DNA from: Arenimonas sp.
GTDB lineage: Bacteria; Pseudomonadota; Gammaproteobacteria; Xanthomonadales; Xanthomonadaceae
DNA length: 35,757 nucleotides
Assembly (NCBI RefSeq): GCF_022842045.1
Contig: NZ_JALHQI010000032.1
Location: 1-35,757, forward strand
Reading direction: 5' to 3'
The notes beneath the pieces are model-generated. The model was not told where the DNA came from, ran no database searches, and was given only the letters and a program-made list of their open reading frames with translations. The translations under genes and the position numbers were made by a program. Of this stretch, positions 23,745-32,308 are shown piece by piece (within the stretch, counting starts at the first letter, position 1; each line of letters begins with the position of its first letter).

Positions 23745-24512
23745 TCAGCCCTTGCGGGCGTCGACGATCAGGCGCGCGACGTGGGCGTCGCCCTTCTCGA
23801 GCAGCTCGACCGGCGTGTACTGGAACCCGGTGAGCACCATCGCCTCACCGATGCACCATTCGCGCTGTTCCTTGGTGAGCGTCGCGACACCCGCGGCCAC
23901 GGCACCCAGCAGTTCGGGCGTGGGCACGGTGTCCTGCGGTTCGGGCGCGCGCCTGGCGGCCGCCGCGGGGGCGCCGGTGCCGGCCTTGTCGGCTTCGCCG
24001 CGCAGCCAGGCCAGGCGCGCCAGCGCCACCGCCAGGCGGTCGCCGCCGTCCTTGAGCTTGGGCACGGCCTTGGCGATCGCGCCAACCAGGGTGTCGTGCT
24101 CCACCGCCAGCGCCTTCTGCGCCTGTTCGCTGGCCTTGAGCTGCGCCTGCAGTTCGGCCAGTTTCGCCTCCAGCTGCAGGATTTCGGTGGCCGGGTCGAC
24201 CAGGGTCTTGGCCTCGAGCAGCCGCATGACCTTCTCGCCCAGGCGCGTGTAGATGGCCGGATCGCTGAACTTGAGGTCGCGCGCCGCGGTCTGCCAGGCC
24301 AGCGCGACCTGGCTGACGGTCTGGGTCTTGCCCGCGGGAGGCGCAGGGCCGGCGTCACCCGCGGCCTCGGCCAGCGCGGCAGTGGCGTTGGCGGTGGACT
24401 GGGCCTGGATGGCCAGGTCGAGCCGTTCGCAGAGCTCGGACTTCTGGAAATCGCGCGCCTGCTTGCGCAGTTCGATGCGGCAGTCGATCAGCAGGGAGCG
24501 AAGATCCTTCAT
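23745..24512 (-). CDS. Coiled-coil hypothetical protein
   Basis: Not recognised. The 255 residues are soluble and mostly helical, with no signal peptide. The N-terminus (MKDLRSLLIDCRIELRKQAR) is followed by an Ala-rich region. A clear coiled coil lies at about residues 107-145 (EILQLEAKLAELQAQLKASE). After an Ala/Pro linker (APAAAARRAPEPQ) comes a helical C-terminal domain (LLGAVAAGVATLTKEQREWC, YTPVELLEKGDAHVARLIVD). It sits between the LCAT-like lipoprotein gene and the YchJ-like gene, closely spaced on both sides. The role is unknown. Confidence 0.8.
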   Translation of the reverse strand: MKDLRSLLIDCRIELRKQARDFQKSELCERLDLAIQAQSTANATAALAEAAGDAGPAPPAGKTQTVSQVALAWQTAARDLKFSDPAIYTRLGEKVMRLLEAKTLVDPATEILQLEAKLAELQAQLKASEQAQKALAVEHDTLVGAIAKAVPKLKDGGDRLAVALARLAWLRGEADKAGTGAPAAAARRAPEPQDTVPTPELLGAVAAGVATLTKEQREWCIGEAMVLTGFQYTPVELLEKGDAHVARLIVDARKG

Positions 24513-24546
24513 GCCCGCATTCTATGCCCGCACCCTGCCCGCGCGG

Positions 24547-25911
24547 CTACCGGGCCAGCAGGAAGTTGAGCAGGTTGTTCTGGAAGTACGGGTTCACCGA
24601 CAGCTGGTCGTGGCGTTCGCACAGGAAGAAGCTCTGGGCCAGCGGGAAGAACCGGCCGGGCTGGCCCGGGAGATCGGCCAGGCCGCGACCCAGCTGGGAT
24701 TCGCGGGTGACCAGGCCGTCGCCGGGGTGCAGCATCAGGCGCGCGTAGTCGACGCCGGGCACGCGCGCCTTTACGTCTTCGGGCCGCACCACCAGGCGCT
24801 CGCCGCTGGCGTCGCGGTCGAGCACGGCGTAGGTCGGCGTGAGGCTGCAGTCGCCGCCGAACACCGCCACCTCCACCCCGTTGGCGCGCACCGGCGCGCT
24901 CAGCGCCAGCTGGAAGCGCTTGGCCCGCGCCAGGTGCTGCACGAAGAAGCCCTGCAGCTCGGCCATGTTCAGCGCCCCGGTCTCCGGGTCCGGCGCGGCG
25001 GCCATCACCCGCGCCTCCACTTCGGGCGAGAACACCGACCAGCGCCGCACGCGCCAGGCGTCGGCATCGTAGATGTCGAAGTCGATGGGCTGGCCCTCGG
25101 GCGACAGCACCACCCTGGTTTCGGGGTGCGGCAGCGCCTCGAACGGCGTCGCGAACGTCACCAGCACCTCCACCGGCACCACCCGGAACGCCACCTTGAA
25201 GCCCTGCTGCAGCCGCTCGAGGCTGGAGACGGCGCCGAGCGAGGGCGTGCCCAGCATCACCACCCGGCGGACGCGGTGCGCGCCCTCGTCCCAGGGCGTG
25301 AAGACGTCCTGGTCGAGCACATCGTTCGGGCCGTAGCGCAGGTAGTAGTTGGCGATCAGGCCGCCGTTGCTGTGCGCCAGGATGTCCACCGGCAGGTCCG
25401 GGTCGCCGTAGTCGCGGCGGATCTGCTCGATCAGCGCGTGCAGCTGCCGCACCGCCTCGAGGTTTTCCCGGCGCCAGTCGTACAGCAGCACGTAGTAGCG
25501 GCGGCGGTCGTTGGACGGCACCGGTTCGCCGGGCTCGCCGCGCTTGAAGCGGCCCACGGTCTCGAGCGCGTCGATCAGCGCGCCGTAATAATCGGTGCGC
25601 GCCACGCCGTAGAACAGGTCGCCGGGCACCAGGCCACCGCCCTCCCGTTCGGCCTGCTTCATGCGCGCCAGTTCGCGGTACTCGCTGAAGGCCAGCGTGC
25701 CGATCGAGCCGGGCCAGAATTCCTTGCCGCTGCCGCGCTCGACCAGGGTCGAGCCCATCAGGCCGTGGATCAGGATCACCGGCGGCTGGTCCGCGTGGTG
25801 CACCTGGCTCTCGTACAGCCGCGCCAGGTCGGGGCGCTCGGGGCCGCTGGCGCAGGCGGCCAGCAGCAGGACCAGCAGCAGCGAGGGCCAGCGGGAAAGG
25901 CGGTGGATCAT
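24547..25911 (-). CDS. LCAT-like lipoprotein alpha/beta hydrolase
   Basis: The 454-residue product has a lipoprotein signal (hydrophobic run to LLAAC, Cys 20). The hydrolase part starts with PVILIHGLMGSTLVERGSGK (oxyanion region). It continues with YYVLLYDWRRENLEAVRQLH and the nucleophile elbow DILAHSNGGLIANYYLRYGP (S181). Family-like VVMLGTPSLGAV and GDGLVTRESQLG follow, and ERHDQLSVNP near the C-terminus may supply the catalytic His. The combination resembles lecithin:cholesterol-acyltransferase-type lipases. It is expected to act on lipids or esters at the envelope; the substrate is unknown. It is likely the first gene of a small operon with the two genes to its left. Confidence 0.88.
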   Translation of the reverse strand: MIHRLSRWPSLLLVLLLAACASGPERPDLARLYESQVHHADQPPVILIHGLMGSTLVERGSGKEFWPGSIGTLAFSEYRELARMKQAEREGGGLVPGDLFYGVARTDYYGALIDALETVGRFKRGEPGEPVPSNDRRRYYVLLYDWRRENLEAVRQLHALIEQIRRDYGDPDLPVDILAHSNGGLIANYYLRYGPNDVLDQDVFTPWDEGAHRVRRVVMLGTPSLGAVSSLERLQQGFKVAFRVVPVEVLVTFATPFEALPHPETRVVLSPEGQPIDFDIYDADAWRVRRWSVFSPEVEARVMAAAPDPETGALNMAELQGFFVQHLARAKRFQLALSAPVRANGVEVAVFGGDCSLTPTYAVLDRDASGERLVVRPEDVKARVPGVDYARLMLHPGDGLVTRESQLGRGLADLPGQPGRFFPLAQSFFLCERHDQLSVNPYFQNNLLNFLLAR

Positions 25912-25974
25912 GCCGGAAACCTCCGCGGCCGCCGCGGCCCGGCTGGCCGCGGCGGTGGTGAAGCGGGTGGAGCG

Positions 25975-27057
25975 CTAGGCGGCCACCGTCCCGGCGCCGA
26001 GGCGCGGATAGTCGGTATAGCCGGCGGCGCCGGGGGTGTAGAGCGTGCCGGCATCAAGGTCGGCGATCGGCGCACCCGTACGCAAGCGTTCGGGCAGGTC
26101 GGGATTCGCAATGAAAGGACGGCCGAAGGAGACCAGGTCGGCCACGCCGCTGGCCAGGTCGTTTTCCGCGCGTTCACCATCGTAGCCACCATTGGCGATC
26201 AGGGTGCCCGGGAAGCGGCGGCGCACTTCGGCCAGGAGTTCGCCGGTGACGCTGCCGCCAGCCAGGTGCAGGTAGGCGATGTCGCGCGCGGCCAGCGCAT
26301 CCACCAACGCCAGGAACTGTTCGCGCTCGCCCTCGAAGTTCACCTCGAGGTCGTTGAACGGATTGAACGGCGACAGCCGCACGCCCACCCGCGCCTTGCC
26401 GATCGCGGCGACGGTAGCGTCCACCACTTCGATGACGAAGCGGTTGCGGTTGTCCGCGCTGCCGCCGTAACCGTCGGTGCGCTGGTTGCTGCGCGGGTTG
26501 AGGAACTGGCCCAGCAGGTAGCCGTTGGCACCGTGCAGTTCGACGCCATCGACGCCGTGCGCGATCGCGAGGCGCGCGGCCTCGATGTGGGCCTGGCGCA
26601 GGCGGACCAGGTCCTCGGCGGTGGCGGCGCGCGGGGTCGCGTTGGGCTGCATGCCGGCGGTGTCGGTCCAGGTCTCGCCGGCGGCGGGGATGGCCGAGGG
26701 CGCGACCAGGGTCTCGCCGGCCGGCAGGTTGGCGGTCGCGCCGACCCGGCCGCTGTGCATGAGCTGGATGAACAGGCGACTGCCGCCCGCGTGCAGCGCC
26801 TGGGCGATGGCGCCCCAGCCCTGGGCCTGCGCTTCATTGAAGATGCCAGGAATGCGGGCATAGCCGAGGCCGTCTGGCGCCGGCGCGGCGCCTTCCGAGA
26901 TCACCAGGCCGGCGCCGGCGCGCTGGCCGTAGTATTCGGCCATCAGCGCGTTGGGCAGGTTGCCTTCGGCGCGGGAGCGGGTCATCGGCGCCATCACGAC
27001 GCGGTTCTTCAGCTTCAGGCCGTTGCGTTCATACGGGGTATCGAGCAGTCGGGTCAT
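25975..27057 (-). CDS. Old Yellow Enzyme-type flavin oxidoreductase (alkene reductase)
   Basis: The 360-residue product is an FMN-dependent ene-reductase of the OYE family. It starts MTRLLDTPYERNGLKLKNRV after GGAG; the earlier start at 27156 is not used. The barrel signatures are VVMAPMTRSRA, LVISEGAAP, FIQLMHSGR, GVDGVELHGANGYLLGQFLN with H175, N178 and Y180 (substrate-anchoring pair and proton donor), and RSNQRTDGYGGSADNRNRF. FMN-phosphate binding follows: LIANGGYD and VSFGRPFIANPDLPERL. The enzyme reduces activated C=C bonds with NAD(P)H, often for detoxifying electrophiles. It diverges from the hydrolase gene across a 98-base gap, which must contain both promoters. Confidence 0.95.
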   Translation of the reverse strand: MTRLLDTPYERNGLKLKNRVVMAPMTRSRAEGNLPNALMAEYYGQRAGAGLVISEGAAPAPDGLGYARIPGIFNEAQAQGWGAIAQALHAGGSRLFIQLMHSGRVGATANLPAGETLVAPSAIPAAGETWTDTAGMQPNATPRAATAEDLVRLRQAHIEAARLAIAHGVDGVELHGANGYLLGQFLNPRSNQRTDGYGGSADNRNRFVIEVVDATVAAIGKARVGVRLSPFNPFNDLEVNFEGEREQFLALVDALAARDIAYLHLAGGSVTGELLAEVRRRFPGTLIANGGYDGERAENDLASGVADLVSFGRPFIANPDLPERLRTGAPIADLDAGTLYTPGAAGYTDYPRLGAGTVAA

Positions 27058-27155
27058 GGTGGGTCTCCGGTAGGGTGGCCTAACGATGGGACTCGCAGCC
27101 GGCAGAACAAAGCCCCGCCATCGACACCTATCGTTATTCATTTCAGGACGATGCA

Positions 27156-28109
27156 ATGACGCCCCACCGACAGCCCCCGCGCTCCAATGCCGGCATGACC
27201 CGCCTTCGCGTCCTGCTCTGCGCCCTGCTGCTCCTGCCTTTCGGGGCGCAGGCCGAACCGTTCGAGAACTCGCGCTTCGAGACGCTCGACGGCGTGCGCG
27301 TGCACGTGCGCCACTGGCCGGCTGCAGGCCAGGCCGGAGGCTGCCCGGTGCTGCTGGTGCACGGGCTGGGCGGATCCACGTTCTCCTTCCGGCAGCTGGC
27401 GCCGGCGTTGGCCGCGGCCGGCCACCCGGTCTGGGCGATCGACCTGCCCGCCTACGGCTACAGCGCCAGGCAGCCTTTCCCGGGCACCGCCGGGGACGCG
27501 CTGGGCCCGTGGCTGGCCGCGCGCCAGCCGGGCAGCGGCTGGTGCCTGGTCGGCCACTCCATGGGCACGCGGGTGGTGGGCGAACTGGTGCGTCGCAGCG
27601 AGGTCCCGGTCGAACGCGCGGTCTACGTCGCCGGCAATCCGATCCTGAGCGAGCGCGAGCTCAACAACCGCGAGCGCTACCGCTCCCCGCGCATCCGCCG
27701 CTGGCTGGCCAACCTCGCCGAGTCGCGCTACCTCGACGAGGACCGCTTCGGCCGCCTGCTGGCCAAGGCCTACGGCCGCGACCCCACCGACGAGGAAGTG
27801 GCGGGCTACCTCACGCCGCTCAAGACGCCCGGCACCGCGCTGGCGATCATGACCGGCTACTCGGCCGAGTTCCCGGTCAACCCCCGCGGCGCCGAACTCG
27901 ACCGCGTGCCCACGCTCATCCTGTGGGGCGAGAAGGATGCGTGGGTGAAGCCCGAGGTCGCCGACCGCCTGCAGGCGGCGCTGCCCTCGGCGCGCCGCGT
28001 CACCATCGCCGGGGCCGGGCACAGCCCGATGGAAACGCATCCCGAGCAGACCCGCGCGGCGGTGCTGGCGCTGTTCCGCGACGCGCCGGCGATGGCGTCC
28101 GCGCGCTGA
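27156..28109 (+). CDS. Secreted alpha/beta hydrolase
   Basis: The 317-residue product has a signal-like N-terminus (MTRLRVLLCALLLLPFGAQA from residue 14). AGGA lies 7 bases before ATG 27156, so this start is kept, with 27195 as an alternative that fits the signal peptide better. The fold markers are LLVHGLGGSTFS, the nucleophile WCLVGHSMGTRV (S135), LILWGEKDAWV (D261) and IAGAGHSPMETHPEQ (H289), a complete Ser-Asp-His triad. It is similar to epoxide-hydrolase/haloperoxidase-like hydrolases; the substrate is unknown. It diverges from the OYE gene. Confidence 0.9.
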   Translation: MTPHRQPPRSNAGMTRLRVLLCALLLLPFGAQAEPFENSRFETLDGVRVHVRHWPAAGQAGGCPVLLVHGLGGSTFSFRQLAPALAAAGHPVWAIDLPAYGYSARQPFPGTAGDALGPWLAARQPGSGWCLVGHSMGTRVVGELVRRSEVPVERAVYVAGNPILSERELNNRERYRSPRIRRWLANLAESRYLDEDRFGRLLAKAYGRDPTDEEVAGYLTPLKTPGTALAIMTGYSAEFPVNPRGAELDRVPTLILWGEKDAWVKPEVADRLQAALPSARRVTIAGAGHSPMETHPEQTRAAVLALFRDAPAMASAR

Positions 28110-28126
28110 CCGACGGCGCCGCGGGC

Positions 28127-31045
28127 TCAGTCCAGCGCCAGCTCCACGGAAACTTCCGACGGTGATTCCCCGCCGGCCGCCGCGGCCGTGACGAACACGC
28201 GCGTCGGTTCCAGCACGCCTTCGGCCAGCAGCGCCGACTGGATCGCCTCGGCCCGCGCTTGCGCCAGCGCCGCCAGCGCGGCGTCGTCCGGCGTGAACAG
28301 CGGCAGCAGCTCGCCGCGCAGCCACTGCAGCTCATGCGCGTCGGCCAGCGCGCGCCGGGTGGCACGGTCGGCGTCCTCGGGCGGCGCCGGCGGATCGGTG
28401 GGCTTGGCGCGACGGTCGAAGCGTGCCTTGTAGAGGTCGCGCAGGGCCTCGACCTGGTCATCGGCGTCCAGTGCGGCGAACTCGAACTCCGCGGGCGCCA
28501 CGCCCGCCTGCGCAGCCAGCGCCCCGGCCAGTCCGCGCTCCGCCACTGCCGGCGCGTCGAGCGCAGGCACCTGCACCGCGGGCACGGTGATGCGCAGCTG
28601 CGGCCGTTCCGCCAGTCCGCGCGCCAGCGCCGCCAGGCTGGCCTGCTGCTCCGGCGTCAGCGCCGGCTCGCCGGGCGCGAAGACCACGAACTGCGCATCC
28701 TCGGCGCCCTCGAACAGCGAGCCCAGGAATGCGAACGGCGCGGTGACGATCTTCACCACGATGTTCTTCAGCACCTGCCACACCACCGGCCCGACCCGGA
28801 AGCTCGGATCGTCCAGCGTCCCCGCCACCGGCAGCTGCAGGTCGATCACGCCGTCGCGGTCCTTCAGCAGGCTGGTGGCCAGGCGGATCGGCAGCGACAC
28901 CTTGTCCTGGCTGTCGGTGGCCTCGCCCCACTCGAGCTGGTCGAGCACCACGTGGTGGCCGGCGTCGAGCTGGCGGTCGCGGATGCGGTAGGTCAGTTCG
29001 GTGCTGAGCTTGCCCTTGGCGATCGCGAAACCGGCGTAGCGGCCCGAGTACGGGTTGAACACCGGCAGGTCGATGTTGCTGAACTTCAGCGCCAGGTCGG
29101 TGTGCTGGTCGTAGCGGAAGGGATCGAGCTCGCCGGTGATGGTGACGGGCGAGAAGCGGTTCACCACGAAGCCGGCCAGGTCTACCTTCGCGCGCGCCCC
29201 CGGTGCGCTCGACAGGCCGCGGATGCGCCCGTCCAGCGATTCGATCCGGGCCTGGAAATTGGGCTGGATGAACAGGTCGGCGAAGCTGAGCGTGGCCGCC
29301 TGCACCCGCACTTCGTCGATGCGCACGGGCATCGGCGGCGCGGTCGGCGAGGCCGCGGGCAGGGCGACCGCGGGCGCGGTGCCGGTTGGCGAGACGGGCG
29401 AGAACACGCGCACCAGGTTCAGGCTCTGGTCCTGCGACACCACGGCGCGCAGGAAGGGCCGGCGCGCAGTGACGCGGGCGACGCGCAGCGATTCCGGCGC
29501 CAGTGCCAGCGTGATGCCCTCGAGGTCGAGGCCGTCCCAGCTGGCCAGCGGCTGCCGTTGCGCGCGGTCCACGACTTCGAAACCGTCCACCCGCGCCTGG
29601 CCTTCGAAGCGCAGCCAGGGCGCGGCGCCGGCCTCGGCGAGCTGCAGCCGGCCCTCGGCCGAGGCGCGGCCGTCCCGGATGTCCACCGCCGCGATGTCCG
29701 CCAGGTAAGGCTGCAGCTTGGCCAGCGCGATCGCGTCCATCTTCACCGCGAGATCCGCCGCGACGGTGCCGGGCGTCACCTCGCCCTCGGCCGCGAGCGT
29801 GGCGGCGCCGTCCAGGGTGGCGGCGAACCGAAGCGGCACCGGCCGGTCGAGGTCGAGCCCGAGCTCGCGCAGGCCCAGTGATACCGGCGCCAGCGCGAAG
29901 CGCACCGCGGGCGTGACCGCGCGATCCTCGAAATCCACCGCGGCATCGTTCAGCTCGAGGCTGGCCAGGTTCACCGTCCATTGCAGCGGCGCTTCGACCT
30001 CGGGCGCATCGGCAGGCCCGGTGGCCTCGCCCGCCTCGCCCGTGGCCGTGGCCAGGCGCAGCAGGTTCACGCTGCCATCGGGCTCGCGCCAGGCGGTCAC
30101 GCGCGCGCCGTCGAGCGTCACCGCGCCGACGTCCACGCGCGACCGGGCCAGCGACAGCCGCGTATCGCGCACCGACAGCGCCGGCAGCGTCACCCAGTCC
30201 GCGTCGGCGCCGGACGCGCGCAGCGCCAGGCCGCGGCCGGTGAACGCCGGCAGGGTGGCCTCGAGCTGCATCGCCTGGTCGTAGCGGAAGTCGTACTCGC
30301 CGGCGAGCTCGAACTCACCGTCGGTGAGCTCGAAGGGCAGCTGCTCGCTGGCGAACTCCCACACGCTGCGCGCCTTCAGCCCGCGCACTTCGAAATGGCC
30401 CTGCGAGGCGATCGGCTGCAGCGACAGGCGCCCGCGCCAGTCGAAGCGCTCGCCGGATTCGCTGGCCGCGCTGAGCGTGAAGCCGCCGCCCTCGGGCGTG
30501 GTGCGGAAGCCCGCGAGTTCGAACTGGATCGGCGCCAGCGTCTTCTCCGGCTGCTCGCGGCGGCTGCGGTCGGCGAACGCCACCGCGCCACCGGAGACAA
30601 CCAGCTGGTCGATGATGACCGCGGGCAGCGGCGCGGCTTCCGCCGCCGTGGGGTCTTCGGGCGGCACCAGCGCCGACAGGTTCAGCGCGCCGTCGGGCCC
30701 GATGATGGCGCGTGCGAACGGCCCGTTGATGCGCACCACCTTGAAGCTCCACGCGCCGCGCCAAAGCGAGGCCAGCTCGAAGTCGAGGTAGAGCCGCTCC
30801 CAGGCCAGCAGCGGCCGGGCCGGATCGTCCACGCGCAGGTCGCGCACGGTGACTTCGAAGGTGAAGGGATGGGTGATGACTTCGCCGACCTGCACCGGCA
30901 CCCGCAGCGCGGCGCTGGCCTCGCGCTCGATCGCGTCATGCAGCAGGCGCGGCGCCCACCAGAACCCGACCGCCGCATACAGGCCCAGCGCCAGCACGGC
31001 CGCGCCCGGCATCCAGATCCGCTTCCGCTTCAGCCACGCCGGCAT
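28127..31045 (-). CDS. DUF748/AsmA-like envelope protein
   Basis: The 972-residue product has one N-terminal membrane anchor (WMPGAAVLALGLYAAVGFWW). The rest is a long extracytoplasmic beta-rich chain with AsmA-like repeats (VTVRDLRVDDPARPLLAWER, FEVTVRDL, VKIDAIAL-type segments, FSNIDLPVFNPYSGRYAGFA). The C-terminal part, LQLPVAGTLDDPSFRVGPVV then WQVLKNIVVKIVTAPFAFLG, is the family signature. An OmpA-like segment (VEALRDLYKARFDR, RAEAIQSALLAEGVLEPTRV) follows. Members of this AsmA-like clan bridge the periplasm and are implicated in phospholipid transport to the outer membrane; that role is inferred here. The length fits the family. It diverges from the I78 lipoprotein gene. Confidence 0.9.
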   Translation of the reverse strand: MPAWLKRKRIWMPGAAVLALGLYAAVGFWWAPRLLHDAIEREASAALRVPVQVGEVITHPFTFEVTVRDLRVDDPARPLLAWERLYLDFELASLWRGAWSFKVVRINGPFARAIIGPDGALNLSALVPPEDPTAAEAAPLPAVIIDQLVVSGGAVAFADRSRREQPEKTLAPIQFELAGFRTTPEGGGFTLSAASESGERFDWRGRLSLQPIASQGHFEVRGLKARSVWEFASEQLPFELTDGEFELAGEYDFRYDQAMQLEATLPAFTGRGLALRASGADADWVTLPALSVRDTRLSLARSRVDVGAVTLDGARVTAWREPDGSVNLLRLATATGEAGEATGPADAPEVEAPLQWTVNLASLELNDAAVDFEDRAVTPAVRFALAPVSLGLRELGLDLDRPVPLRFAATLDGAATLAAEGEVTPGTVAADLAVKMDAIALAKLQPYLADIAAVDIRDGRASAEGRLQLAEAGAAPWLRFEGQARVDGFEVVDRAQRQPLASWDGLDLEGITLALAPESLRVARVTARRPFLRAVVSQDQSLNLVRVFSPVSPTGTAPAVALPAASPTAPPMPVRIDEVRVQAATLSFADLFIQPNFQARIESLDGRIRGLSSAPGARAKVDLAGFVVNRFSPVTITGELDPFRYDQHTDLALKFSNIDLPVFNPYSGRYAGFAIAKGKLSTELTYRIRDRQLDAGHHVVLDQLEWGEATDSQDKVSLPIRLATSLLKDRDGVIDLQLPVAGTLDDPSFRVGPVVWQVLKNIVVKIVTAPFAFLGSLFEGAEDAQFVVFAPGEPALTPEQQASLAALARGLAERPQLRITVPAVQVPALDAPAVAERGLAGALAAQAGVAPAEFEFAALDADDQVEALRDLYKARFDRRAKPTDPPAPPEDADRATRRALADAHELQWLRGELLPLFTPDDAALAALAQARAEAIQSALLAEGVLEPTRVFVTAAAAGGESPSEVSVELALD

Positions 31046-31151
31046 GCCCGTTTCCCCGAGGAGCCCGGCGCCATCATGGGTCGCGGATCGTTAAGGCGGC
31101 AAGACGATCGGTGCGCTAACCTCGCGGCAGTCCTTTCCGCGGAGACCGCCG

Positions 31152-31616
31152 ATGACCCCGATGCGCTCGCTGCTGTTCGCCGCCACCGCCGGCCTGGCCC
31201 TGTCCGCCTGTTCCACACCGCCCCCGTCCGACGCCGCGCCAGCCGACGCCGTCGCGCCCGCCGAAGCCAGCGCCGCGCCAGGGGCCGACGTCCCGCCGGC
31301 TGCCGATGCTGCAGACGCTGCCGACTTTGCCGACGCTGCCGATACCGCCGATGCCACCGATGCCACCGATGCCACCGATGCCACCGATGCCACCGATGCC
31401 GAGGAGATGACCATGACCTGCGATGCCGGGAAGGGCCAATGGGCCGTGGGCCAGCTCGCCAACGAGGCGCTGGTGGCGAAGGTGAAGGCCGACACCGGCT
31501 CCGACCGCTATCGCGTGATCCCGCCGGACACGGCGGTGACGATGGATTACCGGGAGGACCGGGTGAACATCGAAACCGACGCCGACAACCGCGTCATCGC
31601 GGTGCGCTGCGGCTAG
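31152..31616 (+). CDS. I78-type peptidase-inhibitor-like lipoprotein with repeat linker
   Basis: The 154-residue product is a lipoprotein (GLALSAC, Cys 20) with GGAG before the ATG. Residues 21-85 are an Ala/Asp/Pro-rich linker that includes five exact DAT units. The C-terminal domain starts MTMTCDAGKGQWAVGQLANE and continues with SDRYRVIPPDTAVTMDYRED, RVNIETDADN and VIAVRCG. Those are the hallmarks of the I78 (elastase-inhibitor-like) fold with its two Cys. Members usually have about 100 residues, so the acidic linker is the odd part. It may protect the envelope against host or own proteases. The stop codons of this gene and the opposing L,D-transpeptidase gene share the bases CTAG. Confidence 0.85.
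   Translation: MTPMRSLLFAATAGLALSACSTPPPSDAAPADAVAPAEASAAPGADVPPAADAADAADFADAADTADATDATDATDATDATDAEEMTMTCDAGKGQWAVGQLANEALVAKVKADTGSDRYRVIPPDTAVTMDYREDRVNIETDADNRVIAVRCG
31350..31394 (+). repeat. Five perfect 9-base tandem repeats (GATGCCACC)
   Basis: Five exact copies of GATGCCACC encode DAT-DAT-DAT-DAT-DAT in the lipoprotein linker, preceded by an imperfect unit GATACCGCC. Because the unit is nine bases, gain or loss of copies would change linker length without shifting frame. Confidence 0.95.
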
Positions 31617-32299
31617 TCGCGGCGCGTCGCCACCGGCCGCGCCGCCGACTGGCGGCCGCAGCCGAGCAGGCGCGAGCCTTCCAGCCACGCCGGGTCGGGG
31701 TAGTAGGCGAACAGCAGCTGGCCCTGCTTGAGGGTGTCGATCACGTCGCGCGCCACCTGCGGGCGCACCGCGGGGCAGCCGAAGCTGCGGCCCAGCCGGC
31801 CCTGCTTCAGCGCCTGCAGCGGGTCCACGTAGGGCGCGCCGTGCATCACGATCAGGCGGTCGCGTGCAGCATCGTTCACGCCGGGCTCGAGGCCATCCAT
31901 GCGCAGTGAGTAACCGTTGCCGCCATGGTAGGTCTCGGCGGTGCGGAACAGGCCGAGGCTGGACTGATGGCTGCCCTCGACGTTCGAGAACGCCTGCGCC
32001 AGGTTCTCGCCGCTGCCGCGCCCGTGCGCCACGTGCTCGGCGAACAGCAGCCGGCGCTGGTCCAGGTCGAACACCCACAGCCGCGGCTCGGTGGATGGCA
32101 GCGAGTAATCAATCACGGCCAGCTTCCCGGCGTCCGGCGCCATCGCGCCGGCGCGCGCGCACTCGCTGGCTTCCAGCGCCAGCGACAGCACCTTCGGGTC
32201 CAGGCCCGGGGCCTGGCCGGCCAGGCGCGCCGCCAGGCCATCGGCGGCCTGGAGGGGCAGCGCGGCCAGGGCCAGCAGCAGGGGCGGGAGGCGTTTCAT
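31613..32299 (-). CDS. L,D-transpeptidase-like murein protein (YkuD_2 type)
   Basis: The 228-residue product has a signal peptide (MKRLPPLLLALAALPLQAAD). Its catalytic region contains LWVFDLDQRRLLFAEHVAHG, GSGENLAQAFSNVEGSHQSS, GLFRTAETYHGGNGYSLRMD, H153 (LIVMHGAPYV) and C175 (LGRSFGCPAV, where the usual motif is SHGC). This is the pattern of the murein L,D-transpeptidase catalytic family that forms 3-3 crosslinks or related bonds. It lies 9 bases after the second L,D-transpeptidase gene and is probably in one operon with it and the stress-protein gene. Confidence 0.9.
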   Translation of the reverse strand: MKRLPPLLLALAALPLQAADGLAARLAGQAPGLDPKVLSLALEASECARAGAMAPDAGKLAVIDYSLPSTEPRLWVFDLDQRRLLFAEHVAHGRGSGENLAQAFSNVEGSHQSSLGLFRTAETYHGGNGYSLRMDGLEPGVNDAARDRLIVMHGAPYVDPLQALKQGRLGRSFGCPAVRPQVARDVIDTLKQGQLLFAYYPDPAWLEGSRLLGCGRQSAARPVATRRD

Positions 32300-32308
32300 C
32301 GCGGCAGC

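Noticed and set aside
24253..27159. A 968-codon open frame on the + strand
   Set aside because: It lies opposite the LCAT-like and OYE genes, which have clear motifs, and its His/Arg/Gln-rich translation is typical of an antisense shadow in GC-rich DNA.
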